Source of the DNA: Clostridia bacterium
Lineage (GTDB): Bacteria; Bacillota_A; Clostridia; Christensenellales; Aristaeellaceae
Reading direction: 5' to 3'
NCBI GenBank assembly: GCA_017399225.1
Contig: JAFQEB010000021.1
Location: forward strand, 9,688 to 73,687
DNA length: 64,000 bases
Position numbers and translations under genes: made by a program. Positions 7,876-16,159 of the stretch are shown piece by piece. Every line of letters starts with the position of its first letter. Within the stretch, counting starts at the first letter, position 1. Under the pieces are notes generated by a model that did no database searches, was not told the origin of the DNA, and saw nothing but the letters and a program-made list of their open reading frames with translations.

Positions 7876-7929
7876 CCGCAATCCTTCTCGTCTTTTTTCT
7901 TTGGGCTGTGCACGCGTGGGAGTCGCGTG

Positions 7930-7989
7930 CCAAAAGGCTCCCTCTCCGAGGGAGCTGTCAGCCGCTTGTTGGCTGACTGAGGGAGTCCG
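7930..7989. repeat. Palindromic repeat family B, copy 1
   Basis: CCAAAAGGCTCCCTCTC then GAGGGAGCTGTCAGCC and GGCTGACTGAGGGAG: the same two-hairpin plan as copies at 12388-12444, 12935-12990 and 38090-38142. The 7775-8017 gap holds only this and the family C copy. Confidence 0.7.
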
Positions 7990-8017
7990 CGTCCGCAGAC
8001 GCGGCGCCAACCCGCCG

Positions 8018-9256
8018 TTATGCAAGCGGTTCCTCCGCCGCGCAGGTGCCCGCCAGCGCGCCGGTCGCCCAGGCGATTTGCAGATTGTAGCCGCCGGTGT
8101 GGGCGTCCACGTCGATCACCTCGCCCGCGAAGTACAAACCAGGCACCAGCTTACTCTCCATCGTCGAGGGATCGATCTCCTTCACGGATACGCCGCCGCG
8201 GGTGACGATGGCCTCCTCGATGGGAGCCAGCTTCTTCAGCGTCAGCGGAAGGGCCTGCACCTTTTCGGCAATGGCCTCCCGCTCCTCGCGGGTGATCTGT
8301 GCGCAGACCTTGTCGCCGTCCACGCCGCACAGGGCCGGGAAAAGCTCCGCCAGGCGGGCAGGCAGCAATCCCGGCAGGACGCTGCGGAGCATCTTGCGGC
8401 TGTTGTCGTCAAAATCCCGCTGCAGCCGGGCGTCCAGCTGCTCCCGGGTCAACCCGGGCTTCAAATTCAGCGTGACGGACGCATCCGCCAGGTTCTCCGG
8501 CAGGTGGCAGCTCATGGTCAGCACCAGCGGGCCGGAAATGCCGAAGTGGGTGAAAAGCATCTCGCCCAGATCGGTGTAAAGGGTCTTCTTGCCCTTCTTC
8601 ATGGTCAGGGTCACATTGCGCAGGCTCAGGCCCATCAGTTCACCCGGCCAGCTTTCGACCGTTTCGATGGCGGAAAGCACCGCGCTTCTGGGCGTGACGG
8701 TATGGCCCAGGGCCTCCGCCATGCGGTAGCCGTCGCCGGTAGAGCCCGTCAGCGGGCAGCTCAGGCCGCCGGTGGCGATCACCACCCGGTCCGCCGGGAG
8801 GCTCGTGCCGTCCATCAGCGTCACCCCGGCAACAGCGCCGTCCTGAAGCTTCACATCCCGCACGCGCGCGCCGTAGATCACCTTCACGCCGCCCTCGCGC
8901 AGCAGCCTCTCCAGCGCACGGGTGACGTCGCTGGCCTTCTCCGTCGCCGGGAACACCCGCCGTCCGCGCTGGACGACCACGGGACAGCCCGCATCCTCCA
9001 GCAGCTCCATCATGCTCTGGGGGCCGAAGTAGCTCATGGCAGAATACAGGAACCGCGGGTTGCGCGGCACCTCCTTCATGAACTCGTCCAGCGTACAGTC
9101 GTTGGTGACGTTGCAGCGGCCCTTGCCGGTGATGTAGACCTTCTTGCCCAGCTTCTCGTTGCGCTCCAGGAGCGTGACGGCAGCCCCCAGGCGCGAGGCA
9201 TGGATGGCGGCCATCATGCCCGCTGCACCGCCGCCGATGATCAGCACATTACGCAT
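8018..9256 (-). CDS. BaiN-like NAD(P)/FAD-dependent oxidoreductase (HI0933 family)
   Basis: A 412-residue flavoprotein starting MRNVLIIGGGAAGMMAAIHA, the Rossmann FAD-binding fingerprint, followed by GKKVYITGKGRCNVTN, the hallmark of the HI0933/YhiN/BaiN family, and ending HTGGYNLQIAWATGALAG, which closes the FAD site. Members are reductases of poorly known substrate; BaiN-type proteins reduce bile-acid enoyl intermediates in some clostridia, but most family members are not tied to that pathway. I chose the ATG at 9256 because the fingerprint begins there; a longer reading frame upstream lies inside the RpiR gene. It overlaps the RpiR stop by 8 bp, so the pair is cotranscribed. Confidence 0.87.
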   Translation of the reverse strand: MRNVLIIGGGAAGMMAAIHASRLGAAVTLLERNEKLGKKVYITGKGRCNVTNDCTLDEFMKEVPRNPRFLYSAMSYFGPQSMMELLEDAGCPVVVQRGRRVFPATEKASDVTRALERLLREGGVKVIYGARVRDVKLQDGAVAGVTLMDGTSLPADRVVIATGGLSCPLTGSTGDGYRMAEALGHTVTPRSAVLSAIETVESWPGELMGLSLRNVTLTMKKGKKTLYTDLGEMLFTHFGISGPLVLTMSCHLPENLADASVTLNLKPGLTREQLDARLQRDFDDNSRKMLRSVLPGLLPARLAELFPALCGVDGDKVCAQITREEREAIAEKVQALPLTLKKLAPIEEAIVTRGGVSVKEIDPSTMESKLVPGLYFAGEVIDVDAHTGGYNLQIAWATGALAGTCAAEEPLA

Positions 9257-10121
9257 GATTGTTTGCTTCCTCCAGATACACCTCGTAGATCTCCCAGATG
9301 GATTCCAGCTTGCTGAAATGCTGGGAGAGCGCATCCTTGCGATGCAGCCCCAGCGCCACCAGCAGGGCATTGATGACCGACAGGGGCGCAGCCAGGCTGT
9401 CCACGAAGGAAGCCATGTCCGTGCGGGCCATGAGGGTGGCGTCAGCAATGTCGTTCAGGGGGGACATGGGGCCGTCCGTGATGGCGACCACCTGCGCGCC
9501 GCAGCGCTTGGCAAAACGCATGGCCTCCAGCGTGCGGGTGGAGTAGCGCGGGAAGGAGATGCCCACGAGGATGTCATCCTCCTTGAGCTTGGAGATCTCC
9601 TCGAACACATCCGTCGCCCCGGAGGACACCAGATGCACGTTGTCAAAGATGTAGTTGAGGTAATACCCCATGAACTGCGCCAGGGGCGCGGCCGAGCGCA
9701 GGCCCATCACATAAATGGAGCGCGCCGAAAGCAGCCGCCTGACCACATCGTCAAAAACCGCATTGTCCAGCTGCTCCAGCGTTGCGCGCAGGTTCTGCAT
9801 GTCGCTCTTGAGCACGATGCCCAGCGCTGCGCTGGGGTCGATCTCCGTGGACATCTCAAACCGCTGGTTGGCCGTCAGCCGGTGGCTGACAAGCTCCTGC
9901 AGCGCGCGCTGCAGCTGGGGGTAGCCCTCGTATCCCATGGCGGAGGCAAAGCGCACCACCGTGGATTCGCTCACGCCCACGCACTCGCCCAGACGGCTGG
10001 CCGTCATAAAGACCGCCTTGTCGTAATGCTCGACGATGTACTGGGCGATTTTCCTGTGGCCCTTGGAGAGCCGCTTGCCCGACTGGTTCAGCCGGTCGAT
10101 CATGTCCTGCATATCCTGCAT
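9249..10121 (-). CDS. MurR/RpiR-family transcriptional regulator (HTH + SIS)
   Basis: A 290-residue regulator: N-terminal HTH of the RpiR type (LSKGHRKIAQYIVEH and LGECVGVSESTVVRFASAMG, about residues 19-62) and a C-terminal SIS sugar-phosphate binding domain (about 125-260, with IYVMGLRSAAPLAQF and DDILVGISFPRYSTRT). Such proteins sense phosphorylated sugars and control sugar or amino-sugar genes. It has its own promoter (10212-10240) and is translationally coupled to the flavoprotein. No sugar gene is in the same transcript, so the regulon is unknown; the PTS and hemicellulose operons nearby are candidates only by proximity. Confidence 0.88.
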   Translation of the reverse strand: MQDMQDMIDRLNQSGKRLSKGHRKIAQYIVEHYDKAVFMTASRLGECVGVSESTVVRFASAMGYEGYPQLQRALQELVSHRLTANQRFEMSTEIDPSAALGIVLKSDMQNLRATLEQLDNAVFDDVVRRLLSARSIYVMGLRSAAPLAQFMGYYLNYIFDNVHLVSSGATDVFEEISKLKEDDILVGISFPRYSTRTLEAMRFAKRCGAQVVAITDGPMSPLNDIADATLMARTDMASFVDSLAAPLSVINALLVALGLHRKDALSQHFSKLESIWEIYEVYLEEANNHA

Positions 10122-10211
10122 GACGCTTCATCTCACTTTCATCCGTTCCCGGCGCCATGCCGAAGAACGGCTGCACCCGGCAGGTCTCCCTGCCTTTACA
10201 GAGCTCTGACC

Positions 10212-10240
10212 ATTATACGCTCATGCAGGAAATTTTGCAA
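10212..10240 (-). promoter_or_regulatory. Promoter of the RpiR-family regulator
   Basis: Minus strand TTGCAA (10240-10235), 17 bp, TATAAT (10217-10212), about 90 bp upstream of the ATG. Confidence 0.75.
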
Positions 10241-10283
10241 GTCAAAACCTGAAAAATGCAGTTTCTGCGTCAAAAATGCAAGT

Positions 10284-11393
10284 TCATACCGCACCCAGCG
10301 CCCATGCCAGCAGCAGGAGCGCCGCAAGGAACAGCACATTCAGCGCCGTAAAAACCAGCATGAACCGTCCGCGCCGGGCGCCCGGAGCCGCACCGTACAG
10401 CCGGAAGGAGATGAGGCTCGCCAGCGACGCCACGAGCGTGCCCAGGCCGCCCAGGTTCACTCCCAGCATCAGGGCGGCAGCATCCTCCGTGAAGGGCGAA
10501 AGCAGCAGGCACGCCGGCACGTTGCTGATGACCTGTGAGGCCAGGAGACTCGTCAGCAGCGGGCTTCCCGCCATCAGGCCCTCCAGCCAGTCGGAGACGG
10601 GCGTACATGCCTTCACCGAGGCAACGAAAACGAAGAAGCACACGAAGGTCATGAGCAGCGTATAATCCACCCGGCGGAGGACGGGGCGATCCCAGATCAG
10701 CAGCGCCAGCAGCACCGCGAGGGCCAGCAGCCAATCCGGGATCAGCTTGGCCAGGGCCAGGAGGGCCAGCGCGGCCAGGAAGCCGTAGAGGGCGAGCCGC
10801 CGGGCGGGCAGGCGCTCGCCGGTGACGGGCGCGGGGCGGACGGGGGCACAGGGGATCAGCAGCGCACAGGCCGCGAGCAGCGCCAGAGCCAGCAGCGCGT
10901 AGGGCCAGGTGAGCGCCGGGAAAGCCAGCGCATCCAGCCGTCCGCTGGAATACAGGTACAGGTTCTGCGGGTTGCCGATGGGCGTGACCATGCTGCCCAG
11001 GTTGGCCGCGATGGTCTCCAGGACGACGGTCAGGGTAAGGTGCTTCACCTCAGCCTCCTTCATCAGCAGCACTGTGAAGGGCACGAGGGTGATGAGGGCC
11101 ACATCGTTGGTGGCGACCATCGCCAGCAGAAAGCAGGCCGCCGTGAGCACCATTGCCAGGCCCCGCAGGGTGTGGATGCGCGAAGTGACCGCCGCCGCCA
11201 GCTTGTCAAAGGCGCCCATGTGGCGCAGCCCCGCGACGATGGCCATCAGCGAAAAGAGCATCATCAGCGTCGTGGTATCAATACCCTCAAGGGTATGCCG
11301 CCCCGGCGCAGCCAGCAAAAAGGACAGCAAAGCCGCAACCAGCGCCACAGTCAGCACGACCTCGCGGCGGAAATAACCAAGGACTCTCTTCAT
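10284..11393 (-). CDS. SLC13/ArsB-superfamily anion permease
   Basis: A 369-residue membrane protein with roughly ten hydrophobic segments. Signature loops MVATNDVALITLVPFTVL (about 112-129) and NLGSMVTPIGNPQNLYLY (about 150-168) mark the ion-transporter (CitMHS/ArsB/NhaD) superfamily; a second TSLLASQVISNVPACLLL gives the matching half of the inverted repeat. Transport of a dicarboxylate, citrate, sulfate or arsenite-type anion is possible; no ars genes are nearby, so arsenite is not favoured. Slightly shorter than typical 420-residue relatives. It stands alone between the RpiR regulator and the SGNH gene. Confidence 0.8.
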   Translation of the reverse strand: MKRVLGYFRREVVLTVALVAALLSFLLAAPGRHTLEGIDTTTLMMLFSLMAIVAGLRHMGAFDKLAAAVTSRIHTLRGLAMVLTAACFLLAMVATNDVALITLVPFTVLLMKEAEVKHLTLTVVLETIAANLGSMVTPIGNPQNLYLYSSGRLDALAFPALTWPYALLALALLAACALLIPCAPVRPAPVTGERLPARRLALYGFLAALALLALAKLIPDWLLALAVLLALLIWDRPVLRRVDYTLLMTFVCFFVFVASVKACTPVSDWLEGLMAGSPLLTSLLASQVISNVPACLLLSPFTEDAAALMLGVNLGGLGTLVASLASLISFRLYGAAPGARRGRFMLVFTALNVLFLAALLLLAWALGAV

Positions 11394-11424
11394 AACAAAT
11401 CGCTTCTTTCGTCACACAAACCAA

Positions 11425-11460
11425 ATTCCGAATTCCGAATTCATAATTCCGAATTCATAA
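11425..11460. repeat. AATTCCGAATTC simple repeat abutting a stop codon
   Basis: Four degenerate AATTCCGAATTCATA units directly next to the SGNH stop codon. Similar tracts occur at about 12659-12680, 31936-31958 and 38504-38534, always at a gene boundary and much more A+T rich than the surroundings. Confidence 0.6.
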
Positions 11461-12642
11461 TTACCTCAGCAGCTCCGCCGGCACCTCTTCGGCCATGCGC
11501 TCGTAGCCCTTCTTGCTGGGGTGCAGGTGGTCGCCGGAGTCGTATTCGGGGAGGAACCAGTCCGGGCGGGCGGGGTCACGCAAGGCAGCGTCGAAGTCGA
11601 TGCAGCCGTCGATCAGGCCGTCCAACGCGGCCTGGTGGATGAAGTCGTTGTAGGCGTGGCGCATCTCCTGGCGGAAGGGGGCGTCGGTGCGCCATCCGCC
11701 CATGGGGATCAGGGTGCCGACATAGACCCTCAGGCCCATTTCACGCGCCTGGGCGATGTAGGTTTTCAGGCCCTCGATCAGCTCATCCACGGTAGGCAGG
11801 TCGCTCATGGGGCGGAAGATATTGACCTCCTCCCCTACCGGGTGGATGATGTCGTTGATGCCCTGCTGGATGATGACCGCGTCCGCGCCGTCGGTGGGTA
11901 CTTCGTGGAGGAAGCGGCGGCTACCCATGAGGCCGTAGCTCTCGTAGGTGAGGCAGGTGTACTCCCGCAGGATGCGGGTGCCGCTGGCCGCCCGGCGGAT
12001 GATGGCCGTGCGGGTGAAGCCCTCGCGTTCGCAGCGGATTTGCAGGTCGTCGGGCCAGTCCTGGGCGGTGATGGAGTCGCCGTAGCAGACGATGCACCGG
12101 TTTTCGGGAGCGGTCAGAATCGAGACGTTCGAGAGGAAGTAGTTCAGCTTGGTCTGGCGGGAGGTGTGGATGGAGATGTCCGCGTTCTCCGTTTCGTCGC
12201 CGTTGGCGTACAGGCCGCCCGAGCGCTTGCCGCAGGTGAAGACCACCGAGCGCATGAGGGTGAAATCCGCCAGGTAAAAGCTGACGTGGACGGTTTCGCC
12301 GGCACGGAGGTTGACGGCGATCGGGTCGCTGGTGACGGTCTCCCCTGCCCCGATGGTGACCGCGCGGTTGCCGGAGAAGGTGACGGGCCAAAAGGCTCCC
12401 CCTTCGGGGGAGCTGTCACCGCAGGTGACTGAGAGGGTTTCCCCGCGCACGAGCAACGTGGTTTTATTGATGGTGACCGGCTCGGTGCCGCAGTAGTTGT
12501 CGAAGGTCAGGCGCAGGGCCGTGCCGTCAAAGGGTACGCGAATCGGGTAGCGGATGGTGATGTTTTTCGCGTAGCGCTCGGGGCGGTTCTCCGCGACGGA
12601 GACGGCGTTGCCCCAGATGGACGTCCAGTGGCGGTCAGACAT
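11461..12642 (-). CDS. SGNH-family hydrolase/carbohydrate esterase with an in-frame repeat insertion
   Basis: A 393-residue protein. The N-terminal half is a beta-rich accessory domain; the C-terminal SGNH domain has CIVCYGDSITAQDW (nucleophile Ser), VIIQQGINDI (Asn) and SGDHLHPSKKGYE (Asp-x-x-His). Family members deacetylate xylan or other glycans; no signal peptide is seen, so it would act inside on imported acetylated oligosaccharides. Start at 12642 is set by GGAGGA seven bases upstream; the longer frame reads through intergenic DNA. Residues about 67-86 (GETLSVTCGDSSPEGGAFWP) are encoded by a copy of repeat family B inserted in frame within the accessory domain, which may form a surface loop. 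It lies downstream of the xylanase and mannosidase genes with its own promoter. Confidence 0.85.
   Translation of the reverse strand: MSDRHWTSIWGNAVSVAENRPERYAKNITIRYPIRVPFDGTALRLTFDNYCGTEPVTINKTTLLVRGETLSVTCGDSSPEGGAFWPVTFSGNRAVTIGAGETVTSDPIAVNLRAGETVHVSFYLADFTLMRSVVFTCGKRSGGLYANGDETENADISIHTSRQTKLNYFLSNVSILTAPENRCIVCYGDSITAQDWPDDLQIRCEREGFTRTAIIRRAASGTRILREYTCLTYESYGLMGSRRFLHEVPTDGADAVIIQQGINDIIHPVGEEVNIFRPMSDLPTVDELIEGLKTYIAQAREMGLRVYVGTLIPMGGWRTDAPFRQEMRHAYNDFIHQAALDGLIDGCIDFDAALRDPARPDWFLPEYDSGDHLHPSKKGYERMAEEVPAELLR
12388..12444. repeat. Palindromic repeat family B, copy 2, inside the SGNH coding sequence
   Basis: CCAAAAGGCTCCCCCTTCG with GGGGGAGCTGTCACC and GGTGACTGAGAGGGTTTCC. Same element as the intergenic copies; here it is read through in frame in the opposite direction and adds about 20 residues. 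Confidence 0.8.
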
Positions 12643-12733
12643 GGAGGTTCCTCCCTTTGGGGAATTCGGAATTCGGAATTGGATTGGGAGGACGGGGTGG
12701 TTTCCTCCCGGATTGGTGTGGTGGGGTGGGGGT

Positions 12734-12763
12734 ATTATAGCACGGCGGAGGGGCGGTTGGCAA
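12734..12763 (-). promoter_or_regulatory. Promoter of the SGNH hydrolase gene
   Basis: Minus strand TTGCCA (12763-12758), 18 bp, TATAAT (12739-12734). Leader of roughly 85 nt that includes an AATTCCGAATTC tract. Confidence 0.65.
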
Positions 12764-12777
12764 TGGGGCGGGAGCAC

Positions 12778-12924
12778 GCAAGACCTCATCCGTCACCGCG
12801 CAGGCGCGGCGACACCTTCCCCAGAGGGGAAGGCTAAGTTTGTGGAACGGCGGAACCAGTAGATTCGCCTTCCCCTCTGGGGAAGGTGGATTCGGACGCA
12901 GTCCGAAGACGGATGAGGTCTTGC
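12778..12924. mobile_element. 147-bp MITE-like element with perfect 17-bp terminal inverted repeats
   Basis: Ends GCAAGACCTCATCCGTC (12778-12794) and its exact reverse complement at 12908-12924. An inner inverted pair, CCTTCCCCAGAGGGGAAGGC and its complement, flanks a short A+T-richer centre. No ORF of note. This is the structure of a miniature inverted-repeat element; no flanking target duplication was obvious. Confidence 0.75.
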
Positions 12925-12934
12925 GGGGGGGGCG

Positions 12935-12990
12935 GAGAGACCCTCTCAGTCAGCTGCGCTGACAGCTCCCCCCAAGGGGGAGCCTTTTGG
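12935..12990. repeat. Palindromic repeat family B, copy 3 (inverted)
   Basis: GAGAGACCCTCTCAGTCAGC, GCTGACAGCTCCCCCC and GGGGGAGCCTTTTGG: family B in the reverse orientation, immediately beside the MITE. Together with 13038-13075 these repeats fill the 433-bp gap between the SGNH and xylanase genes. Confidence 0.75.
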
Positions 12991-13037
12991 TTAGTGGGAC
13001 AAGGACGGCGGACAGCCAACAGGGCCATCCGCCGCAC

Positions 13038-13075
13038 TTTTCATTTTCCATTTTTCATTTTGCATTTTTCATTTA
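13038..13075. repeat. Heptamer-like (ATTTTTC/ATTTTCC) tract
   Basis: Five to six degenerate copies of ATTTTTC-type 7-mers ending exactly at the GH10 stop codon. The same motif recurs at 16160-16331 on both strands. Confidence 0.7.
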
Positions 13076-14308
13076 TTACAGCACCAGCCAGCAAGGACGC
13101 ACCTCCTGCTCGCGGCCTTCTTTGTCCAGCGTGAAGGTGTTCATCAGGCCGTCGCACACGGCTTCGTATTCGCCGCGGAAGCCGGTGACGGTGACGTAGC
13201 CGTCCGCGTCGGTGACGAGGGTCTCCTTCGTGTGCCAGTCCTTCGTGATGCGCTGCTTCAGGGCGTCGTAGGCGGGCTTGGGGGCGCCGTTCAGGCGGAC
13301 GAGGCCGGCGGGCGCGCCAAGCCAGGCGCCGTCGCGGAAGTCCCAGTTGGTGAAGGCCTCCACCTGCGGGTGGGCGAAGAGGGTGTCCAGCATGGCCAGG
13401 AAGTCGCGGGCCTGACGGTCTTCGCCGGCGGGGGTGGTGGGCCATTCGGGGACCTGCCAGTCGTTGAGATCGACGATGTGTGGGGGCATCAGGTCGCCGG
13501 AGACGAAGGTGTTCTCGGTGAAGTGGATGGGGAGATGGAATTTTTCGAAGCGCTCGAGGACTTCGTGGAGCTTTTCCTGGCCCCAGAAGCCCTGGTGCTG
13601 GTGGCTTTGGATGCCGATCACGTCCAGGGGGACGCCGGCGGCCAGGCACTCGGCGATCAGCTCGGCGTACTTTTCACTGGTGTTGAAGTCGTTGAGGAGG
13701 AGGGTCGCATTCGGGTCGGCGGCGCGGGCCTGGTCGAAGATGGCCTTGACCAGGTTCACGCGGCCCATCTCGGCGCACAGGCGGGTGATGGCGTTGTCCT
13801 CCTTGTCGAAGATGGGCATGATGACCACCTCGTTGATGACGTCCCACATGTGGATGTAGTCGCGGAAGGCGGTCAGCTCACGGCGGATGCGGGCGAGCTG
13901 GTTGGCAAGGACGTCGGCATTGGGGCGGCCCAGGAGCCATTTCGCACTGACGGTGTGCCAGCACAGGGGGTGGCCCTTCATGGCGACGCCGTTGTCCCTC
14001 AGGAAGGCGGCGGTGCGCAGGGTGCTCTCCTCCTGGGTGACGCCCTCCTCGCGCTCGTAGCGGCCCTGGTAGAAGGGCAGCGTGCCGAAGTTGAACAGGG
14101 CGTGCCACTTCTCCCACAGCTGCTCCAACCAGACGCGGCGGGCCGGGGGCGTGCGGGGATCCAGCATTTCGCTGAGCCAGAAGATGTTGCAGCCGAAGCG
14201 GAATTCGTGGTTCTTCAGTTCCACCGTGACCTTGCGGCCGGCGATGGGGGTGTTGCCGTCCATGAGGCGGATGCGGCAGGTGGATTTGCGGTGGGCGTAG
14301 CGGTCCAT
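13076..14308 (-). CDS. GH10 endo-1,4-beta-xylanase, intracellular
   Basis: A 410-residue protein with a short N-terminal beta segment (about 1-35) and a GH10 TIM barrel. Barrel motifs: FRFGCNIFW, MKGHPLCWHTVSAKWL, the acid/base glutamate E160 in MWDVINEVV, LLLNDFNT, IGIQSHQHQG, and the nucleophile E265 in IHFTENTFVSGD, where the usual ITELD is altered to FTENT. TNWDFRDGAWLGAPAGL near the end replaces the common WG.D.xSW motif. No signal peptide or binding module, so short xylo-oligosaccharides in the cytoplasm are the likely substrate. It lies 11 bp after the unknown 584-residue gene, in one transcript. Confidence 0.9.
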   Translation of the reverse strand: MDRYAHRKSTCRIRLMDGNTPIAGRKVTVELKNHEFRFGCNIFWLSEMLDPRTPPARRVWLEQLWEKWHALFNFGTLPFYQGRYEREEGVTQEESTLRTAAFLRDNGVAMKGHPLCWHTVSAKWLLGRPNADVLANQLARIRRELTAFRDYIHMWDVINEVVIMPIFDKEDNAITRLCAEMGRVNLVKAIFDQARAADPNATLLLNDFNTSEKYAELIAECLAAGVPLDVIGIQSHQHQGFWGQEKLHEVLERFEKFHLPIHFTENTFVSGDLMPPHIVDLNDWQVPEWPTTPAGEDRQARDFLAMLDTLFAHPQVEAFTNWDFRDGAWLGAPAGLVRLNGAPKPAYDALKQRITKDWHTKETLVTDADGYVTVTGFRGEYEAVCDGLMNTFTLDKEGREQEVRPCWLVL

Positions 14309-14319
14309 AGGGATCCTCC

Positions 14320-16074
14320 TCAGCGGATGATGTGGTAGAGGTCGTAGCGGCCGGGCATGGCGCGGAATTCGAAGACGGTTTCCGCGCCCGTGTGGCAGAG
14401 GGGCTTCACCTCGCGGCCGGTGACGGGCATGCGCAGGGCCTGCACCTGGCCGGAAACGTGGATGCGGCCCAGGCTGGGCTGTGCGCCGTCGTCCACATAA
14501 GGGTAGATGATGAAGGCGTCGTTGTCATAGCAGAAGAGGCTGATACGGCTGACGCACTCCAGGTGGACGCCGTTCACCGGGAGGGCGGCGCGCAGGCGGG
14601 TCAGCACGTCCACCGGGAGGCGGTAGAGGTCGGAGAAGGCGTCCGGCACGGCGAGGGTCAGCATTTCGCCCTTGCCGTAGGTATCGCGCAGGAGCATGCC
14701 GTAGCTCTCCTGGCCCACGCGGGTCTTGATCAGGGCCCAGGTGCTGTTGTTGCGGTGCTCCGGGACGGCGATGGCGATGGGCTTTTCGCCGTGGGGGTAG
14801 GTCAGCAATCTGCCGTGCATGAGGGAATCGACCTGCTCGACGAGGAAGTCGTCGGCGATGACGCGGCGATCGGCAAAGCGGATGGAGGTCATGCGGCGAA
14901 TTCCGCGATCCATGGTCGCCTGCAGGAAGCCGTGGGTCACCAGGGCCTTGCCGCCGGCGGCGACGTAGGATTCCAGCTGATCGACGATGGCGGGGTCGCA
15001 GGCGGAGGAGCGGGTCAGGAGGATCGCCGGGGCCTCCGCCGGGAAGTACGGCGTGCAGACGATGGGCAGGCCCACCATGCCCAGGAAATCCTGGATGTTG
15101 TCCTCGCCCTGGCAGTTGTCGGGCAGGTAGCAGGGCACGCCGACGGGCGCGCCGCAGTGGTCGAGGAGGGCGTCCAGCTTGTCGAGCTGGAAGCCCAGGG
15201 CGGGGACGTTCATGGTGTTCACCAGGGCCTGGAAGCAGAACATCATCAGCTCCCTGGGCTTCGCGAAGGCGGTCAGGTAGGCCTGCTCCAGGTAGTGCTC
15301 GGTGATGTGCATGTCGAAGGGGTCGAACCAGCCGCCGCCGTTGTGGCCGGGCCACATGTTCTCGAAGTAGGTCATCAGGGAGTAGCTGAGGTAGCGCGGC
15401 AGGTGCTGGTCGGTGGTGACGGGGTCGCGGGTCTCGGTGCCGGTGTAGAGGTTATCGAAGATGGTGCGCTGGCCGGCGGGGTTGTAGCCCGTCTCCTGGT
15501 AGCTTTCGGCCCAGTTGGGGTACTTGATGGTGATGCGGCAATCGGGGTTGACGGCCTTCGTCGGGGCGATCATGTGCGTCTGGCTCACGCGCTGCATGAG
15601 GTCGAGGCGGTAGCGCTCCCAGCTGCCGTCCGGGATGCCGTTCGCGGCGTTGTACGCGTCGCGGCCCGCGCGGCACTTGCCGCAGGTGCAGTTGGTGAAG
15701 TAGAAATCGTCGATGATGAACTCGTCCACGCGGCTGCCCAGGAAGGCGCTGCCCTCCCGCAGGGTGGCGAGCATCGCTTCATCATTGTAGCAGAAGGTGT
15801 TGAACATGCGCTGGCGGTCGTCGCCCTCGGCGCGGGGATAGGTGGTGGTGACGCCGCCGGCGACCTCGATGCCGTGCTGCTCAAAGACGGCCTTGCACAG
15901 GTCGAACTGCTCCGCCCCGGCGAAATGGTCGCGGTAGGGCTCCAGGTACACCTTGTCCAGGCGCATGTGACGGCCGAAAAATGCGAGGTCTTCCTCCAGC
16001 TGATCGCGGGTCGCGCGCTTCACGCCCCCCGCCACGAAGTACACCACCAGCTTGAAATTGCGGTAATTGCCCAT
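14320..16074 (-). CDS. Putative glycoside-hydrolase-like TIM-barrel protein, unassigned family
   Basis: A 584-residue cytoplasmic protein I cannot assign. The N-terminal 330 residues look like a TIM barrel: LVVYFVAGGVKRATRDQLEE, DKVYLEPYRD, EVAGGVTTTYPR, then VDEFIIDDFYFTNCTCGKC (about 117-135), in which the two aspartates resemble a glycosidase active-site strand and two CxxC pairs may bind a metal. Around 340-450 there is a glutamine-amidotransferase-like/trimerisation-type segment (AILLTRSSACDPAIVDQLESYVAAGGKALVTHGFL), a layout also seen in some GH42-like enzymes. The C-terminus is beta-rich. It sits between beta-mannosidase and GH10 xylanase with its own promoter, so a role on hemicellulose oligosaccharides is a reasonable inference. 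Confidence 0.5.
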   Translation of the reverse strand: MGNYRNFKLVVYFVAGGVKRATRDQLEEDLAFFGRHMRLDKVYLEPYRDHFAGAEQFDLCKAVFEQHGIEVAGGVTTTYPRAEGDDRQRMFNTFCYNDEAMLATLREGSAFLGSRVDEFIIDDFYFTNCTCGKCRAGRDAYNAANGIPDGSWERYRLDLMQRVSQTHMIAPTKAVNPDCRITIKYPNWAESYQETGYNPAGQRTIFDNLYTGTETRDPVTTDQHLPRYLSYSLMTYFENMWPGHNGGGWFDPFDMHITEHYLEQAYLTAFAKPRELMMFCFQALVNTMNVPALGFQLDKLDALLDHCGAPVGVPCYLPDNCQGEDNIQDFLGMVGLPIVCTPYFPAEAPAILLTRSSACDPAIVDQLESYVAAGGKALVTHGFLQATMDRGIRRMTSIRFADRRVIADDFLVEQVDSLMHGRLLTYPHGEKPIAIAVPEHRNNSTWALIKTRVGQESYGMLLRDTYGKGEMLTLAVPDAFSDLYRLPVDVLTRLRAALPVNGVHLECVSRISLFCYDNDAFIIYPYVDDGAQPSLGRIHVSGQVQALRMPVTGREVKPLCHTGAETVFEFRAMPGRYDLYHIIR

Positions 16075-16118
16075 AACGGCACCTCCGGTGATATGATGGA
16101 ACGAAATTTTGTATCCCC

Positions 16119-16147
16119 ATCATACCACAGAACCGTTGCATTGGCAA
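16119..16147 (-). promoter_or_regulatory. Promoter for the putative glycosidase and GH10 genes
   Basis: Minus strand TTGCCA (16147-16142), 17 bp, TATGAT (16124-16119), 45 bp upstream of the ATG. Confidence 0.65.
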
Positions 16148-16159
16148 CGAACAGTGCAA

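Noticed and set aside
9257..9448. Longer N-terminus of the BaiN-like protein
   Set aside because: The extra codons lie within the RpiR gene; the FAD fingerprint begins at the ATG at 9256.
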